DNA from: a bacterium
GTDB taxonomy: Bacteria; Spirochaetota; Leptospiria; Leptospirales; Leptonemataceae
Assembly: GCA_024742665.1 (NCBI GenBank)
Contig: JANSYA010000011.1
Span: forward strand, 62,001-126,000
DNA length: 64,000 bases
Direction: 5' to 3'
The position numbers and the translations under genes were made by a program. This document shows, piece after piece, positions 51,960 through 60,076 of the stretch; position 1 is the first letter of the stretch, and each line of letters opens with the position of its first letter. The notes under the pieces were generated by a model that ran no database searches, was not told the origin of the DNA, and saw only the letters and a program-made list of their open reading frames with translations.

Positions 51960-54359
51960 TCAGCTGTTGGAAGCAACGCCGGTCTTTTCGCCGCCGGCGA
52001 GTATGAGAATCGCCGGCAGCACCAGCAAATCCCAGAGCAGCGCGATGGTAATCGTCATGGCCGAGAGTACGCCCAGAGTCCAGTTCATGCGAAACGTGGA
52101 GAGAGCGAGCATACTGAAGCCGATCACCAGTATGGCCGAAGTTAGAATCAGCGCGGGGCCGACCGTGCGCAGAGCGTAGCGCACCGCGTTTTCGGGCGAT
52201 GCCGCACTGCCTGCCTGAATGGCCGGCGACTTTTCGGACGCTTGCGAAGCCGGCCCTTTCGCGTCGCCGCGCAGAGCGCGCATGTACTTGCTCATGAAAT
52301 GCACGCTGTCATCCACGACGATGCCCAGAGTAGTCGCGATGACTGTAGCGGCGGCTATGTCGACACGCACAACGGCCAGCGCCCAGATGCCGAAAGTAAT
52401 GAGTGCCGGCACGAGATTCGGAATCACCGTTAAGAGTCCGAATTTCCAACTGCGCAGAGCGACGATCATCGTGATCGTAATGATGACCAGAGCAAGCATC
52501 GCCCCGCCGACCAGAGCCGGCACATTCTGACCGGCCATATGCGAAAACATCGCCGTCGGTCCGCTGGGGATGCCGCGCATATGCACCGGAAAATTCTCCG
52601 CCTGCCAGGCTGCGGCACGTTTTTCGAAAGCCAGAATATCGCGGGTCGGTAGGTCGTTGAGGGTGACCGACATGCGCGTTGCGGATTTATCGACGTTGAT
52701 GCGATCGTTTAAGTCCAGGCCGTACGGCAAAGACATCTCATAGAGCAGCAGATACTGCGCCGCGAGTTCCCGGCTGTCCGGCACACGATAATACTCCGGA
52801 TCGTCCTGAAACATATTCTTGTTCAGGCGGCGCATGGTATCCGAGAACGAAAAGACGTGATAGACTTCCGGTTGTGCCCGGAGCCATTCCGCGTAAGCGT
52901 CGAGCTTGTTCAAATATCCAGGCTCGGCGATTCCGCCGGATTCAGCGGCCGGAAGCGAATACTCGACCTGATAGAGACCGGTTAGCTTTTCCTGAGTAAA
53001 ATCGGAGGCCTGCCGGAACTGCATGCTTTCCGCGAAATAGTCGACCCACTGCTCGTTGTTTTCCAGACGCGGAATAAACGCGGCCAGGAATACGAAGAGA
53101 CCCACGCCGCCAAACAACAAAGGCCGGCGCTTCGCGATAACGAAATCGGAGAATCGATCCATCATCGAAGTCTGCTGGTTTACCGTGCGAACGCGAACTC
53201 GCACGGGCAAACTCACGAAAAACGCAGGCAGGAAACCAACCGATGTAACGAAAGCCGCCGCGACTCCAATCGCGGTGATATTGCCCAGATCGCCGAAGGG
53301 CGGCACGTCCCCGAAATTCAGACTCAAAAAACCGATGACGGTAGTAAAGCTCGTGAGAAAAACCGGCTGCAAATTCAGGCGCAAACTTTCGCGCATCGCT
53401 GTGAACTTGTCCATGCCGTCGCGCATGCGCATCAGCGCGATCACCAGTACGTGAACGCTGTCCGCGACCGCCAGCGTCATAATGACCGTCGGCGCCGCTG
53501 ACGAAGTAGGCGTCAGCTCAATGCCTATCCAGCCGGCCAGGCCCATCGCTGGCAAAATCGAAAGCACGATCACCATAAGAACGCCGAGCGTACCCACGAG
53601 AGACCGCAAAAATAGCGCCGCCGCGATCAGGATCATCAAATACATAAGAGGCACCAGGGTCGTAAGATCGCGAATCGAAGAAGTTACGAAGGCGTCGCCG
53701 AGCATAACGTTGCCCGTGCTGTAGAGGCGATGCCCCGGAAATTTCTTCGGCAGCTCCGCTTCGAGCCGCCGAACTTCAGCGACGACTTCCGCTTCCTCGC
53801 TATCGCTCAAACCCGGCAATCGCATTGTCACGTTCAAACCGGTCACCGCATGCCCTTCCGAAACCAGACGGCGCATCAGCAAAGGTTCCGCCCGCGCGAT
53901 ATTCTCGACCTCCGCGAAGACGCGGGGCGCTTCGGAGAACTCGGGGGTATCGCTATAAAGGTCTTCCACGATCAGCGTATCACCTTCGGCGCGGGTGTGC
54001 TGAAAATTCGTGATCGAATCGACCCGAGTGGAATGCGGAATCAGCCAGCTCTGTTCGGTGAGCCACTGAATCGCATCGATGGTATTGCGATCGAAGACTT
54101 CGCCGTCCTCGGCCGCCACGACGAACAACACGTTGTCCGTTTTGGTATAAGTCGCTTCGAGCTCGTCGAATGCGATCAGATAAGGGTTGTCCGGACCGAA
54201 ATAGCCGCGGTATTCGCTGTTGAATGTGATGCGCGAAGCGCCGAAGGCGCACGCCAGCACGACGACGAGGGTCGCGGCCATCACCACATAACGATGACGC
54301 AACACACCTTCGATATAGGCGTCGGTCCAGAACTGCAGGCGTTCATAGAAACGGTTCAT
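51960..54359 (-). CDS. RND/MMPL superfamily transporter
   Basis: A 799-residue transporter with the two-fold RND layout: helix 1 (about 25-45), a periplasmic domain, a five-helix bundle with SAAPTVIMTLAVADSVHVLV, a second periplasmic domain, and a second bundle with TTLGIVVDDSVHF. The Asp residues are those of proton-relay positions in the family. AGGAG lies 8 bases before the ATG. It belongs to the MMPL/hopanoid-type branch that moves lipids or lipid-like molecules. Downstream LolA-like and barrel genes make a full three-layer path. Confidence 0.9.
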   Translation of the reverse strand: MNRFYERLQFWTDAYIEGVLRHRYVVMAATLVVVLACAFGASRITFNSEYRGYFGPDNPYLIAFDELEATYTKTDNVLFVVAAEDGEVFDRNTIDAIQWLTEQSWLIPHSTRVDSITNFQHTRAEGDTLIVEDLYSDTPEFSEAPRVFAEVENIARAEPLLMRRLVSEGHAVTGLNVTMRLPGLSDSEEAEVVAEVRRLEAELPKKFPGHRLYSTGNVMLGDAFVTSSIRDLTTLVPLMYLMILIAAALFLRSLVGTLGVLMVIVLSILPAMGLAGWIGIELTPTSSAAPTVIMTLAVADSVHVLVIALMRMRDGMDKFTAMRESLRLNLQPVFLTSFTTVIGFLSLNFGDVPPFGDLGNITAIGVAAAFVTSVGFLPAFFVSLPVRVRVRTVNQQTSMMDRFSDFVIAKRRPLLFGGVGLFVFLAAFIPRLENNEQWVDYFAESMQFRQASDFTQEKLTGLYQVEYSLPAAESGGIAEPGYLNKLDAYAEWLRAQPEVYHVFSFSDTMRRLNKNMFQDDPEYYRVPDSRELAAQYLLLYEMSLPYGLDLNDRINVDKSATRMSVTLNDLPTRDILAFEKRAAAWQAENFPVHMRGIPSGPTAMFSHMAGQNVPALVGGAMLALVIITITMIVALRSWKFGLLTVIPNLVPALITFGIWALAVVRVDIAAATVIATTLGIVVDDSVHFMSKYMRALRGDAKGPASQASEKSPAIQAGSAASPENAVRYALRTVGPALILTSAILVIGFSMLALSTFRMNWTLGVLSAMTITIALLWDLLVLPAILILAGGEKTGVASNS

Positions 54360-54469
54360 AATATCTCCTGATTGGTCTGCTTCACGATCCCGGGCATCGG
54401 GGAGTCGCGAAGCTTGACGAAGCAGAAGATAGAGAAAGCGGGGTCTGGCCGCTCAGAAGAATCGGGCTT

Positions 54470-55381
54470 TCAATCGGACGAATCGTGCGAGAGGCCGGCG
54501 CGATACTCGCGCGGGGTGCTGCCGGTCACGCGCTTGAAGAGGCGGCCGTAGTACGACGGGTCGGAAAAATTCAGGGCGTACGCCACGTCGGCGATCTCAC
54601 GCGTCATATCTTGCAACAGCACCTGACTCTGGTAGATCGCGACCTCGTTGATGTACTCTTTAGCGCTTTTGCCGGTCAGTTTTTTTACGCAGCGATTCAG
54701 GTAATTCTCGGAAACCGCAAGCTCCGCCGCGTAAAAGCCGACTTCGCGCTGATCGCGATAGCTCGCATACACAAGCTGCTTGAACTGGAAGCAGAGCTCG
54801 GCGCCGCGGTTCACCGGCGCGAAGCTTTCATTCGATGCGCCGTAAATTCGACGCAGCAAGGCCTGCAGCAAAGCGAATTCCACGCTGAAATCCCGCGGAT
54901 CTGTCGTCGCGCTTTCAGAGAGCAGATCCGCGCAGCGCATCACCCAGGCCAGCTCGTCGGGCCGCAAACTGAGATGCTCACGAATGGAAAAAAACTTGAG
55001 CTGCATTTCGTCCGGGCAGACCCGGGGCAGAACGCTGTTGGCGACGTGAATGAAATAGCCGTCGACATCGGGGCTCATATCGAGCAAAGCCGAGAGCTGC
55101 CCTTCCCGCGCCAGAATCACGTCGTTTTTTTCGATTCGATAGAACTGATTGTCGAGCTGCTGCTCGACGAAACCTTCGCGCACCACTACCAGATAGTTGT
55201 AGGGAATCCGATGAATGAGAGTCGGATAACGAATGACCTTCGCGCTCCAGGCGAGCGGATAGATCTGCAGCGGCGTATCCTGCAGTGGAACGTCATGAGG
55301 CGCTGGATCGATATAGCGCTCCTGGAAACCGCGCGCATCTAATAGAGGAAAATCGTCAGGCATAACGAGCGGCCGATTCAT
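54470..55381 (-). CDS. AraC family regulator of the export cluster
   Basis: A 303-residue AraC-type protein. The N-terminal part is a cupin-like ligand domain (YNYLVVVREGFVEQQLDNQF). The C-terminal ~100 residues are the double helix-turn-helix (VGFYAAELAVSENYLNRCVK, IADVAYALNFSDPSYYGRLF, GSTPREYR). It lies 110 bases upstream of the RND gene on the same strand and is the obvious regulator of the cluster. The ligand is unknown. Confidence 0.92.
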   Translation of the reverse strand: MNRPLVMPDDFPLLDARGFQERYIDPAPHDVPLQDTPLQIYPLAWSAKVIRYPTLIHRIPYNYLVVVREGFVEQQLDNQFYRIEKNDVILAREGQLSALLDMSPDVDGYFIHVANSVLPRVCPDEMQLKFFSIREHLSLRPDELAWVMRCADLLSESATTDPRDFSVEFALLQALLRRIYGASNESFAPVNRGAELCFQFKQLVYASYRDQREVGFYAAELAVSENYLNRCVKKLTGKSAKEYINEVAIYQSQVLLQDMTREIADVAYALNFSDPSYYGRLFKRVTGSTPREYRAGLSHDSSD

Positions 55382-55431
55382 AGCGGCCCTCGAACAGAAA
55401 GCGTATGTCGCAAGTCGGGCGGCGACGTTTT

Positions 55432-55530
55432 TTTGTGTAACGCTCGCACGTCGTCGGGATAAAATAATAAATCACCGAAAAATCATGCTCCGCCTGATTG
55501 ACCTGAGCCAGCCACGGCAGCCCGTCCTCG
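55432..55530 (-). pseudogene. VOC gene fragment with frameshift
   Basis: On the minus strand it reads AEHDFSVIYYF and then, after a one-base deletion, YPDDVRALHK. This matches the intact VOC protein at 45388-45882 (HFSAIYYFYPDDVRALHK), with DNA similarity clear over about 90 bases. It is a remnant of a duplicated VOC gene. Confidence 0.8.
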
Positions 55531-55911
55531 AATCGCTCTTCGTCGATGCCAGAGCGGAAGCTCTGAATGGGCCGTTTCCAGTTGCGCCGTACGAGCTTCG
55601 CCTGAGAAGAGCATCTTGCGATCGGCTATGCGCTGTAATTCTACATGCAGGCGACCGCGCTCCGCGTAAAACTCCGGCAGATCGAAACGCAGATAGTGAC
55701 CAACGCCCCGGGCTCCGTCGAGCGACTAAAAAATTACGTGGAAATCCGCACCGAGAAATACGCCGGGAATGATCGCGTGGGGGCGACGCTCTTGCCCGTC
55801 CACGATCTTGAAGTACCAGCCTTCGAATACGCTGCGCCGACCCGGCTTTGTCAGACGATGGTGATAGTGAAATTGTTCCGGACGCCAGACTCGTTGCAAT
55901 CGCCGCAACAT
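55531..55911 (-). pseudogene. Tocopherol cyclase-like gene fragment, nonsense mutation
   Basis: The frame from 55911 reads LQRVWRPEQFHYHHRLTKPG then FEGWYFKIVDGQERRPHAII and PGVFLGADFHVIF, the start of a tocopherol cyclase-like protein. A TAG at 55726-55728 falls where the family has Gln (HxFIQ), and in-frame similarity continues (SLDGARGVGHYLRFDLPEF). The 3' end is gone and joins a VOC fragment. It is a decaying gene. Confidence 0.7.
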
Positions 55912-55997
55912 GCGTCGATTGTAATGCGAATCGAGGAGCCGTCCATCAACAAAGGAACGAGACCCGGATTGGAATCTGAAAGCCGGTATCGGCGCTT

Positions 55998-56333
55998 TTA
56001 GCGCACGCGTATTTTCGGCAGAAGTTCATTGTATTTCTGCAGACCGTCCGCCTTGAGATCATAGCGAGGCTTCAGTGAGGAATGGCAACTCTTGCAATTT
56101 CGAATACTCCGATCGAGCTTCCGGGCCTTCTTCATGAATTTCTTGCCCTGCTTTTTGGCCTCGGACTGCCCGCCCTTCAGGCAAGCTTCGCGATACATTT
56201 CAGTCTGAAATTCTTTCCGATAGCAATCTGCGCCGGCGGCGCCCAAATTTGCGCTATAGATCAAGAGTCCGGACCCGACCACAACAGCGGCAAGAGCACC
56301 CTGAAATATGGAACGATGGATTTTTAGATTCAA
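55998..56333 (-). CDS. Small monohaem cytochrome c
   Basis: A 111-residue exported protein starting with TTG; GGGAG lies 7 bases upstream and there is no ATG nearby. The signal peptide core is GALAAVVVGSGLLIYSANLG. A very basic stretch (AKKQGKKFMKKARKLDRSIR) precedes the haem site CKSCH near the C-terminus. Two other cysteines are in the mature N-terminus. It is an unusual, lysine-rich, late-haem cytochrome; the partner is unknown. Confidence 0.8.
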   Translation of the reverse strand: MNLKIHRSIFQGALAAVVVGSGLLIYSANLGAAGADCYRKEFQTEMYREACLKGGQSEAKKQGKKFMKKARKLDRSIRNCKSCHSSLKPRYDLKADGLQKYNELLPKIRVR

Positions 56334-56629
56334 GCTGATCTCCCGAACCTGGAACCAGGCTCAATCAGGAGAATTCACGCAATCATCGCGAGCGCAACGA
56401 CAAAAAACATTCCGCTATCTCAGTACTTACACGGTATTGCCAGGATTTCCGATCCGTTTTTTTGTAAAGCAAGTCGCTGATTGTACTATTTGCACGAATG
56501 GCATTATTTGCAAGGATGACACGGATATTATAGCAAGGATTACACGAATATAGCATGCGCTGGAATAAGAGACAGGCGATCAGAAACGAACCATCCATGT
56601 AATCAGTGGAATCCGTGACGAAGAACCGC
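56334..56629. other. Intergenic region, AT-rich
   Basis: About 300 bases with no supported gene. The part around 56480-56560 contains loosely repeated TTTGCA-type and TACACGAATA-type stretches. A promoter for the TTG-start cytochrome gene is expected here, but I cannot place it. Confidence 0.45.
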
Positions 56630-56793
56630 GTCGGCGAACCTTAACTTCAGTCGCAGGCGACGACTAATTCGCCGCCGACCCACTGGGTCGGCGGACCTTA
56701 ATTTCAGTCCGCGAGGACTACTAATTCACCGCCGACCCACTGGGTCGGCGAACCTTAATTTCAGTCGCAAGCGACGACTAATTCACCGCCGAC
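56630..56793. repeat. 57-bp palindromic tandem repeat, 2.9 copies
   Basis: Units start at 56630, 56687 and 56744 (the last is 50 bases). Each is bounded by GTCGGCG and CGCCGAC and contains an inner hairpin. The stem is GTCGC-GCGAC in units 1 and 3 and AGTCC-GGACT in unit 2, so pairing is kept although bases changed. Unit 3 contains the last 33 bases of the MaoC gene, stop codon included; units 1 and 2 repeat that gene end. Confidence 0.92.
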
Positions 56794-57192
56794 TTTCACT
56801 TCGTCTTCGCCCTCGGCGTTTTTCGCGACCGCTTCGACGGCAACCGTCAGCAGCTTTTCGCCATCGACTTCTTTCTTGCGTTTGATCTTGCCGCGGCAAA
56901 TGATCGCTTCGCCCGGTCGGCTCATGCCGCGAAATTTTACGCCGAAGCTTTTGACCTGGGCGGGATGGGCCCAACCGGACCAGAAGCGGCCGAGCTGCGC
57001 CATGACGTACATGCCGTGAGCGATGGTGCCGCCGAGACCGACTTCGTTGGCGAAATCAGGATCGGTGTGGATCGGATTGAAATCCCCCGAAGCGCCGGCA
57101 TAGCGCACCAGGTCCATGTGCTTGATCGGCTCGCCCTTCACTTCGGGAAGTTGGGCGCCGACTTCGTAATCGTCAAATTTAATGCGTTTCAT
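56761..57192 (-). CDS. MaoC-like (R)-hydroxyacyl hydratase subunit
   Basis: A 143-residue hot-dog-fold protein. The catalytic motif is ASGDFNPIHTDPDFA with the Asp-x4-His pair, and GTIAHGMYVMAQLG is typical. It is like HadB of fatty-acid dehydratases. GAGAGGG lies upstream of the ATG. It follows the HadA-like gene by 43 bases on the same strand; together they probably form a heterodimer acting on acyl thioesters. Its 3' end is duplicated downstream as a tandem repeat. Confidence 0.9.
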   Translation of the reverse strand: MKRIKFDDYEVGAQLPEVKGEPIKHMDLVRYAGASGDFNPIHTDPDFANEVGLGGTIAHGMYVMAQLGRFWSGWAHPAQVKSFGVKFRGMSRPGEAIICRGKIKRKKEVDGEKLLTVAVEAVAKNAEGEDEVKVGGELVVACD

Positions 57193-57235
57193 TTATAATA
57201 CCCTCTCGTAGTAATGAGCGCGATTCCGCGCAGGC

Positions 57236-57685
57236 TCAGGCGTCCGGCGGACGGATCACGATACCCATCACCGCTTCGATCATGGTTTCGCCCTTTTCAT
57301 TATTGAACAGGGTCTTAAAGGTTACCATGTTCATCTTACCGATCTTGACTTCGATCACTTCGCCGGCGGCGTGGATCATCGTGCCGGGGTATACCGGTTT
57401 CAGATAGGTATACTCTTCTTTCATGTGCAGCAGGCGTTCGATGTCGATACCCAGCGCGGCCATGTCGCCCCAGATTTTGGGATAACCCCAGAACTGAAAG
57501 GCCGTCTGAAAGGTCGGCGGAATCGGCGTGTCTTCATAGCCGGCGGCTTTCGCGGCTTCGGGATCGCGGTAGATAGGATTCTCTTCGCCGATGGCGATAC
57601 AGAATTCCTGGACCTTGCCGCGTTCGACGGCGAATGTATACGGATCGAGTTTTGTTCCGACAATATCTTTACTGAGTTCAGGCAT
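57236..57685 (-). CDS. MaoC N-domain (FAS1-type) hydratase subunit
   Basis: A 149-residue hot-dog protein of the MaoC-N type: FCIAIGEENPIYRDPEAAKA, PTFQTAFQFW and EEYTYLKPVYPGTMI match HadA/HadC-like subunits. These usually lack the catalytic pair and partner with a MaoC subunit, here encoded just downstream. The ribosome site is GGCGGGG. The likely role is 3-hydroxyacyl dehydration in lipid synthesis. Confidence 0.88.
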   Translation of the reverse strand: MPELSKDIVGTKLDPYTFAVERGKVQEFCIAIGEENPIYRDPEAAKAAGYEDTPIPPTFQTAFQFWGYPKIWGDMAALGIDIERLLHMKEEYTYLKPVYPGTMIHAAGEVIEVKIGKMNMVTFKTLFNNEKGETMIEAVMGIVIRPPDA

Positions 57686-57773
57686 AGCCCCGCCAATTTC
57701 GGGTCACGCGGAATTCGGGTCAAGCCCCATTTCTACGCCCGCAATCGCTCAGCAAATGATAGTTGGATAGCGT

Positions 57774-58427
57774 TCAGATCGAAGTCATGGTTCCGACAAT
57801 CTTGCGAAACTCGGGTCGGTAGCGCTCCAGCAAACTCGGATGCGTCCAGAAGGTCATCCGTAGATTAAAACCGCTTTCCAGCGAAACATATTCGACAAAG
57901 ACCAGGCCGCTCTCCGGATGCTTCGCTTCCCATTCAATCATTTCGCGGCCGGCGAGCGAAACCGCCGCATGGCGCTGGACGTCCACCTCGGATTTGTTGA
58001 TGTCCATGATGACCGTGGCGTAGTCGTCAACGGGCACGTTCAGATTTTCCGTCGTCACGCGACAGCCGACGATGTTATTCAGATGCGCGGCCAGCAGCAC
58101 TTCCTGACCGTATTGTTCCATGACCGCAATCGAGTCGCGAAAGTCCTGGCGCATATCGGCGGCGCGGCCCCAGACCACCCAGCGCGGTTCGAATTCCAGA
58201 GCGAAACCGATCACCTGATTTTCATAACGCGATCCGCCAACGACAGTCCGCAGCACTCGACTGCCGGGTTTCGCCGAGTCCGTCGTGGCGGCCCCACTTG
58301 TTGACGCTGCCTGTGAATTGTTCGCCGGGCGCGCTCCGCCTCCGGGCGATACACAGGCGGCAAGGGACAGACCGACGATGCAGGATAAAGCCAATGATCG
58401 GAATACGAAAGCTTTCTCAGTTTGCAC
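57774..58427 (-). CDS. Lipoprotein of unknown function
   Basis: About 217 residues. I chose the GTG at 58427 because CTGGAG lies six bases upstream; the frame then begins with a clean signal peptide (FRSLALSCIVGLSLAAC) ending in a lipobox. The mature part has a Ser/Ala/Thr linker and then a fold with FALEFEPRWVVWGRAADMRQ and YVSLESGFNLRMTFWTHPSL that I do not recognise. It is divergent from an ankyrin gene. The function is unknown. Confidence 0.75.
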   Translation of the reverse strand: MQTEKAFVFRSLALSCIVGLSLAACVSPGGGARPANNSQAASTSGAATTDSAKPGSRVLRTVVGGSRYENQVIGFALEFEPRWVVWGRAADMRQDFRDSIAVMEQYGQEVLLAAHLNNIVGCRVTTENLNVPVDDYATVIMDINKSEVDVQRHAAVSLAGREMIEWEAKHPESGLVFVEYVSLESGFNLRMTFWTHPSLLERYRPEFRKIVGTMTSI

Positions 58428-58568
58428 GAGCGACTCCAGAAATTCAGCGAATACACCCGATCTATCCCGGGGGGCCTCCAACGTCCAGCCAAAGCCTCGC
58501 GAAGAGACCTCTTACCCACACGCGATTTGCTCATAAGCGGCGCGTTTGCGAAAACCGTACAGAGGAAC

Positions 58569-59966
58569 ATGGAGCGAACGAATCGCGCTTTACAGACGCA
58601 CGGCGTCGCCGCGAATATCGCCTTCTCGAATCTCGCCTTTTTGAACAATTCAGTATTCATGACGCTCTTTCAGGCAATTCTTTCCGCGGATCTGACGGGA
58701 CTCCGCGCGGAAATCGACCGTCTGCAAGAAGACGGCGAAAAAGTTCGAGCAGTTGTCGGTTGCGGCGGCCGGACTCCCCTGCACGTCGCGGCCATGAGCG
58801 GCTCGGCTGCAATGACCGAGATGCTGATCGACGCCGGCTGCGCGATCGAAGCGCGAGACCATCGCGGCTGGACGCCGCCGGTCTTCGCCATCTTCGGCCT
58901 CCGCCCCGATACGCTGCGAATTCTCCGACGCGCCGGGGCGGCGATTCCCGAAGATCTCGCGCTGCACGCTGCGATTCTAAACGGCGATCGAATCGCAGCG
59001 GATCGCCATTCGCGCTATCGCGACGCCTTCAATCGCCGGGACCGCGCCTTTCTCCTGCGTCCGCATTTTTCGCCGGAGAACTTCGTCTCGGATTGCGTAA
59101 ACCGTCCGGAGATGCTGCGCACTCTATTGGAAGTCGGCGCGAATCCCAATCTGAATACCGGGACTCTACCCCTGACCACCGCATGCTACCAAAAACAGTG
59201 GGAAGCTTTCGATCTGCTGCTCGATTTCGGCGCACAGTTGATGCCGGCGGATTATGACGGAGAGCATCCGGTGGAGCTTGCGCTGCGCTACGATGCACCT
59301 CCGCTGTTGGATCGAGTCATTGAACGCACGCAGCAGCCGAAAGAACGCACGCGCATCCTGCACTTCGCAATGCGAAAGGCCTGCTACGACAGGAACGCTG
59401 AATTAGTCCGGCGACTGCTCGCGATAGATCCCGGGCTGCGTCACCACCCCTGGGACGATCCGCTGACCATCGCGGCCAATCGCGGCAGCCTGGAAATCGT
59501 GGACCTGCTGCTTGCGGCCGGCCCCTGCGATATCGATGGGCCGGCTTCTGAAAATTCACGCAGCACTCCCCTCATGTTCGCTGTAAGATCGGGCAATCGC
59601 GAACTGGTGCAACGACTGCTACAGGCCGGAGCCCGCGTGAATCCGCGCGACGATGAAGGCGTTTCGCCCCTGTACTTCGCCTGCAATCAGGAAAGCTGGA
59701 GCGCGAATTATTCCGAAATCGTGCAGGATCTGCTGGATGCCGGCGCCGACCCGACGGTGCGCTCTGAGTTCGGCCGAACGCCGCTCATGACGGCCGTGCT
59801 CGAAGGCGGCCCGGACGTCGTTGAAGTCTTACTGAAAGAGGCTCTGAAAACGAGCGAGCCGGCGGATCTCTTCGCAGAACGGGATGACAACGGCAATTCG
59901 ATCCACGACCTCGCCCGCCATCGCGACGATGATCGGATTTTCGCGATCCTGAAAGAGTATGAATAG
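58569..59966 (+). CDS. Ankyrin-repeat protein
   Basis: A 465-residue protein (ATG at 58569 with GAGG upstream; ATG at 58659 is an alternative). Ankyrin repeats run almost throughout: GRTPLHVAAMSGSAAMTEML, DDPLTIAANRGSLEIVDLLL, STPLMFAVRSGNRELVQRLL, GRTPLMTAVLEGGPDVVEVL. There is no signal peptide or other domain, so it is probably a cytosolic binding protein. It differs from the ankyrin protein at 45981, which has a DUF4375-like tail. The partner is unknown. Confidence 0.85.
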   Translation: MERTNRALQTHGVAANIAFSNLAFLNNSVFMTLFQAILSADLTGLRAEIDRLQEDGEKVRAVVGCGGRTPLHVAAMSGSAAMTEMLIDAGCAIEARDHRGWTPPVFAIFGLRPDTLRILRRAGAAIPEDLALHAAILNGDRIAADRHSRYRDAFNRRDRAFLLRPHFSPENFVSDCVNRPEMLRTLLEVGANPNLNTGTLPLTTACYQKQWEAFDLLLDFGAQLMPADYDGEHPVELALRYDAPPLLDRVIERTQQPKERTRILHFAMRKACYDRNAELVRRLLAIDPGLRHHPWDDPLTIAANRGSLEIVDLLLAAGPCDIDGPASENSRSTPLMFAVRSGNRELVQRLLQAGARVNPRDDEGVSPLYFACNQESWSANYSEIVQDLLDAGADPTVRSEFGRTPLMTAVLEGGPDVVEVLLKEALKTSEPADLFAERDDNGNSIHDLARHRDDDRIFAILKEYE

Positions 59967-60076
59967 CCGGCCGGCCGCGAAGCGCGCCGCACCTGGTCGA
60001 TCAAGAAGCAAGCCGGCCCCTCTGGACTTGCGTTGACCTGTCGAAGGCGCGCCGCCAGAGTGGATGGAAGGATTCC

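Noticed and set aside
56630..56793. Integron attC site or CRISPR as explanation of the tandem repeats
   Set aside because: There is no attC core (RYYYAAC/GTTRRRY), no cassette layout, and no variable spacers; units abut directly.
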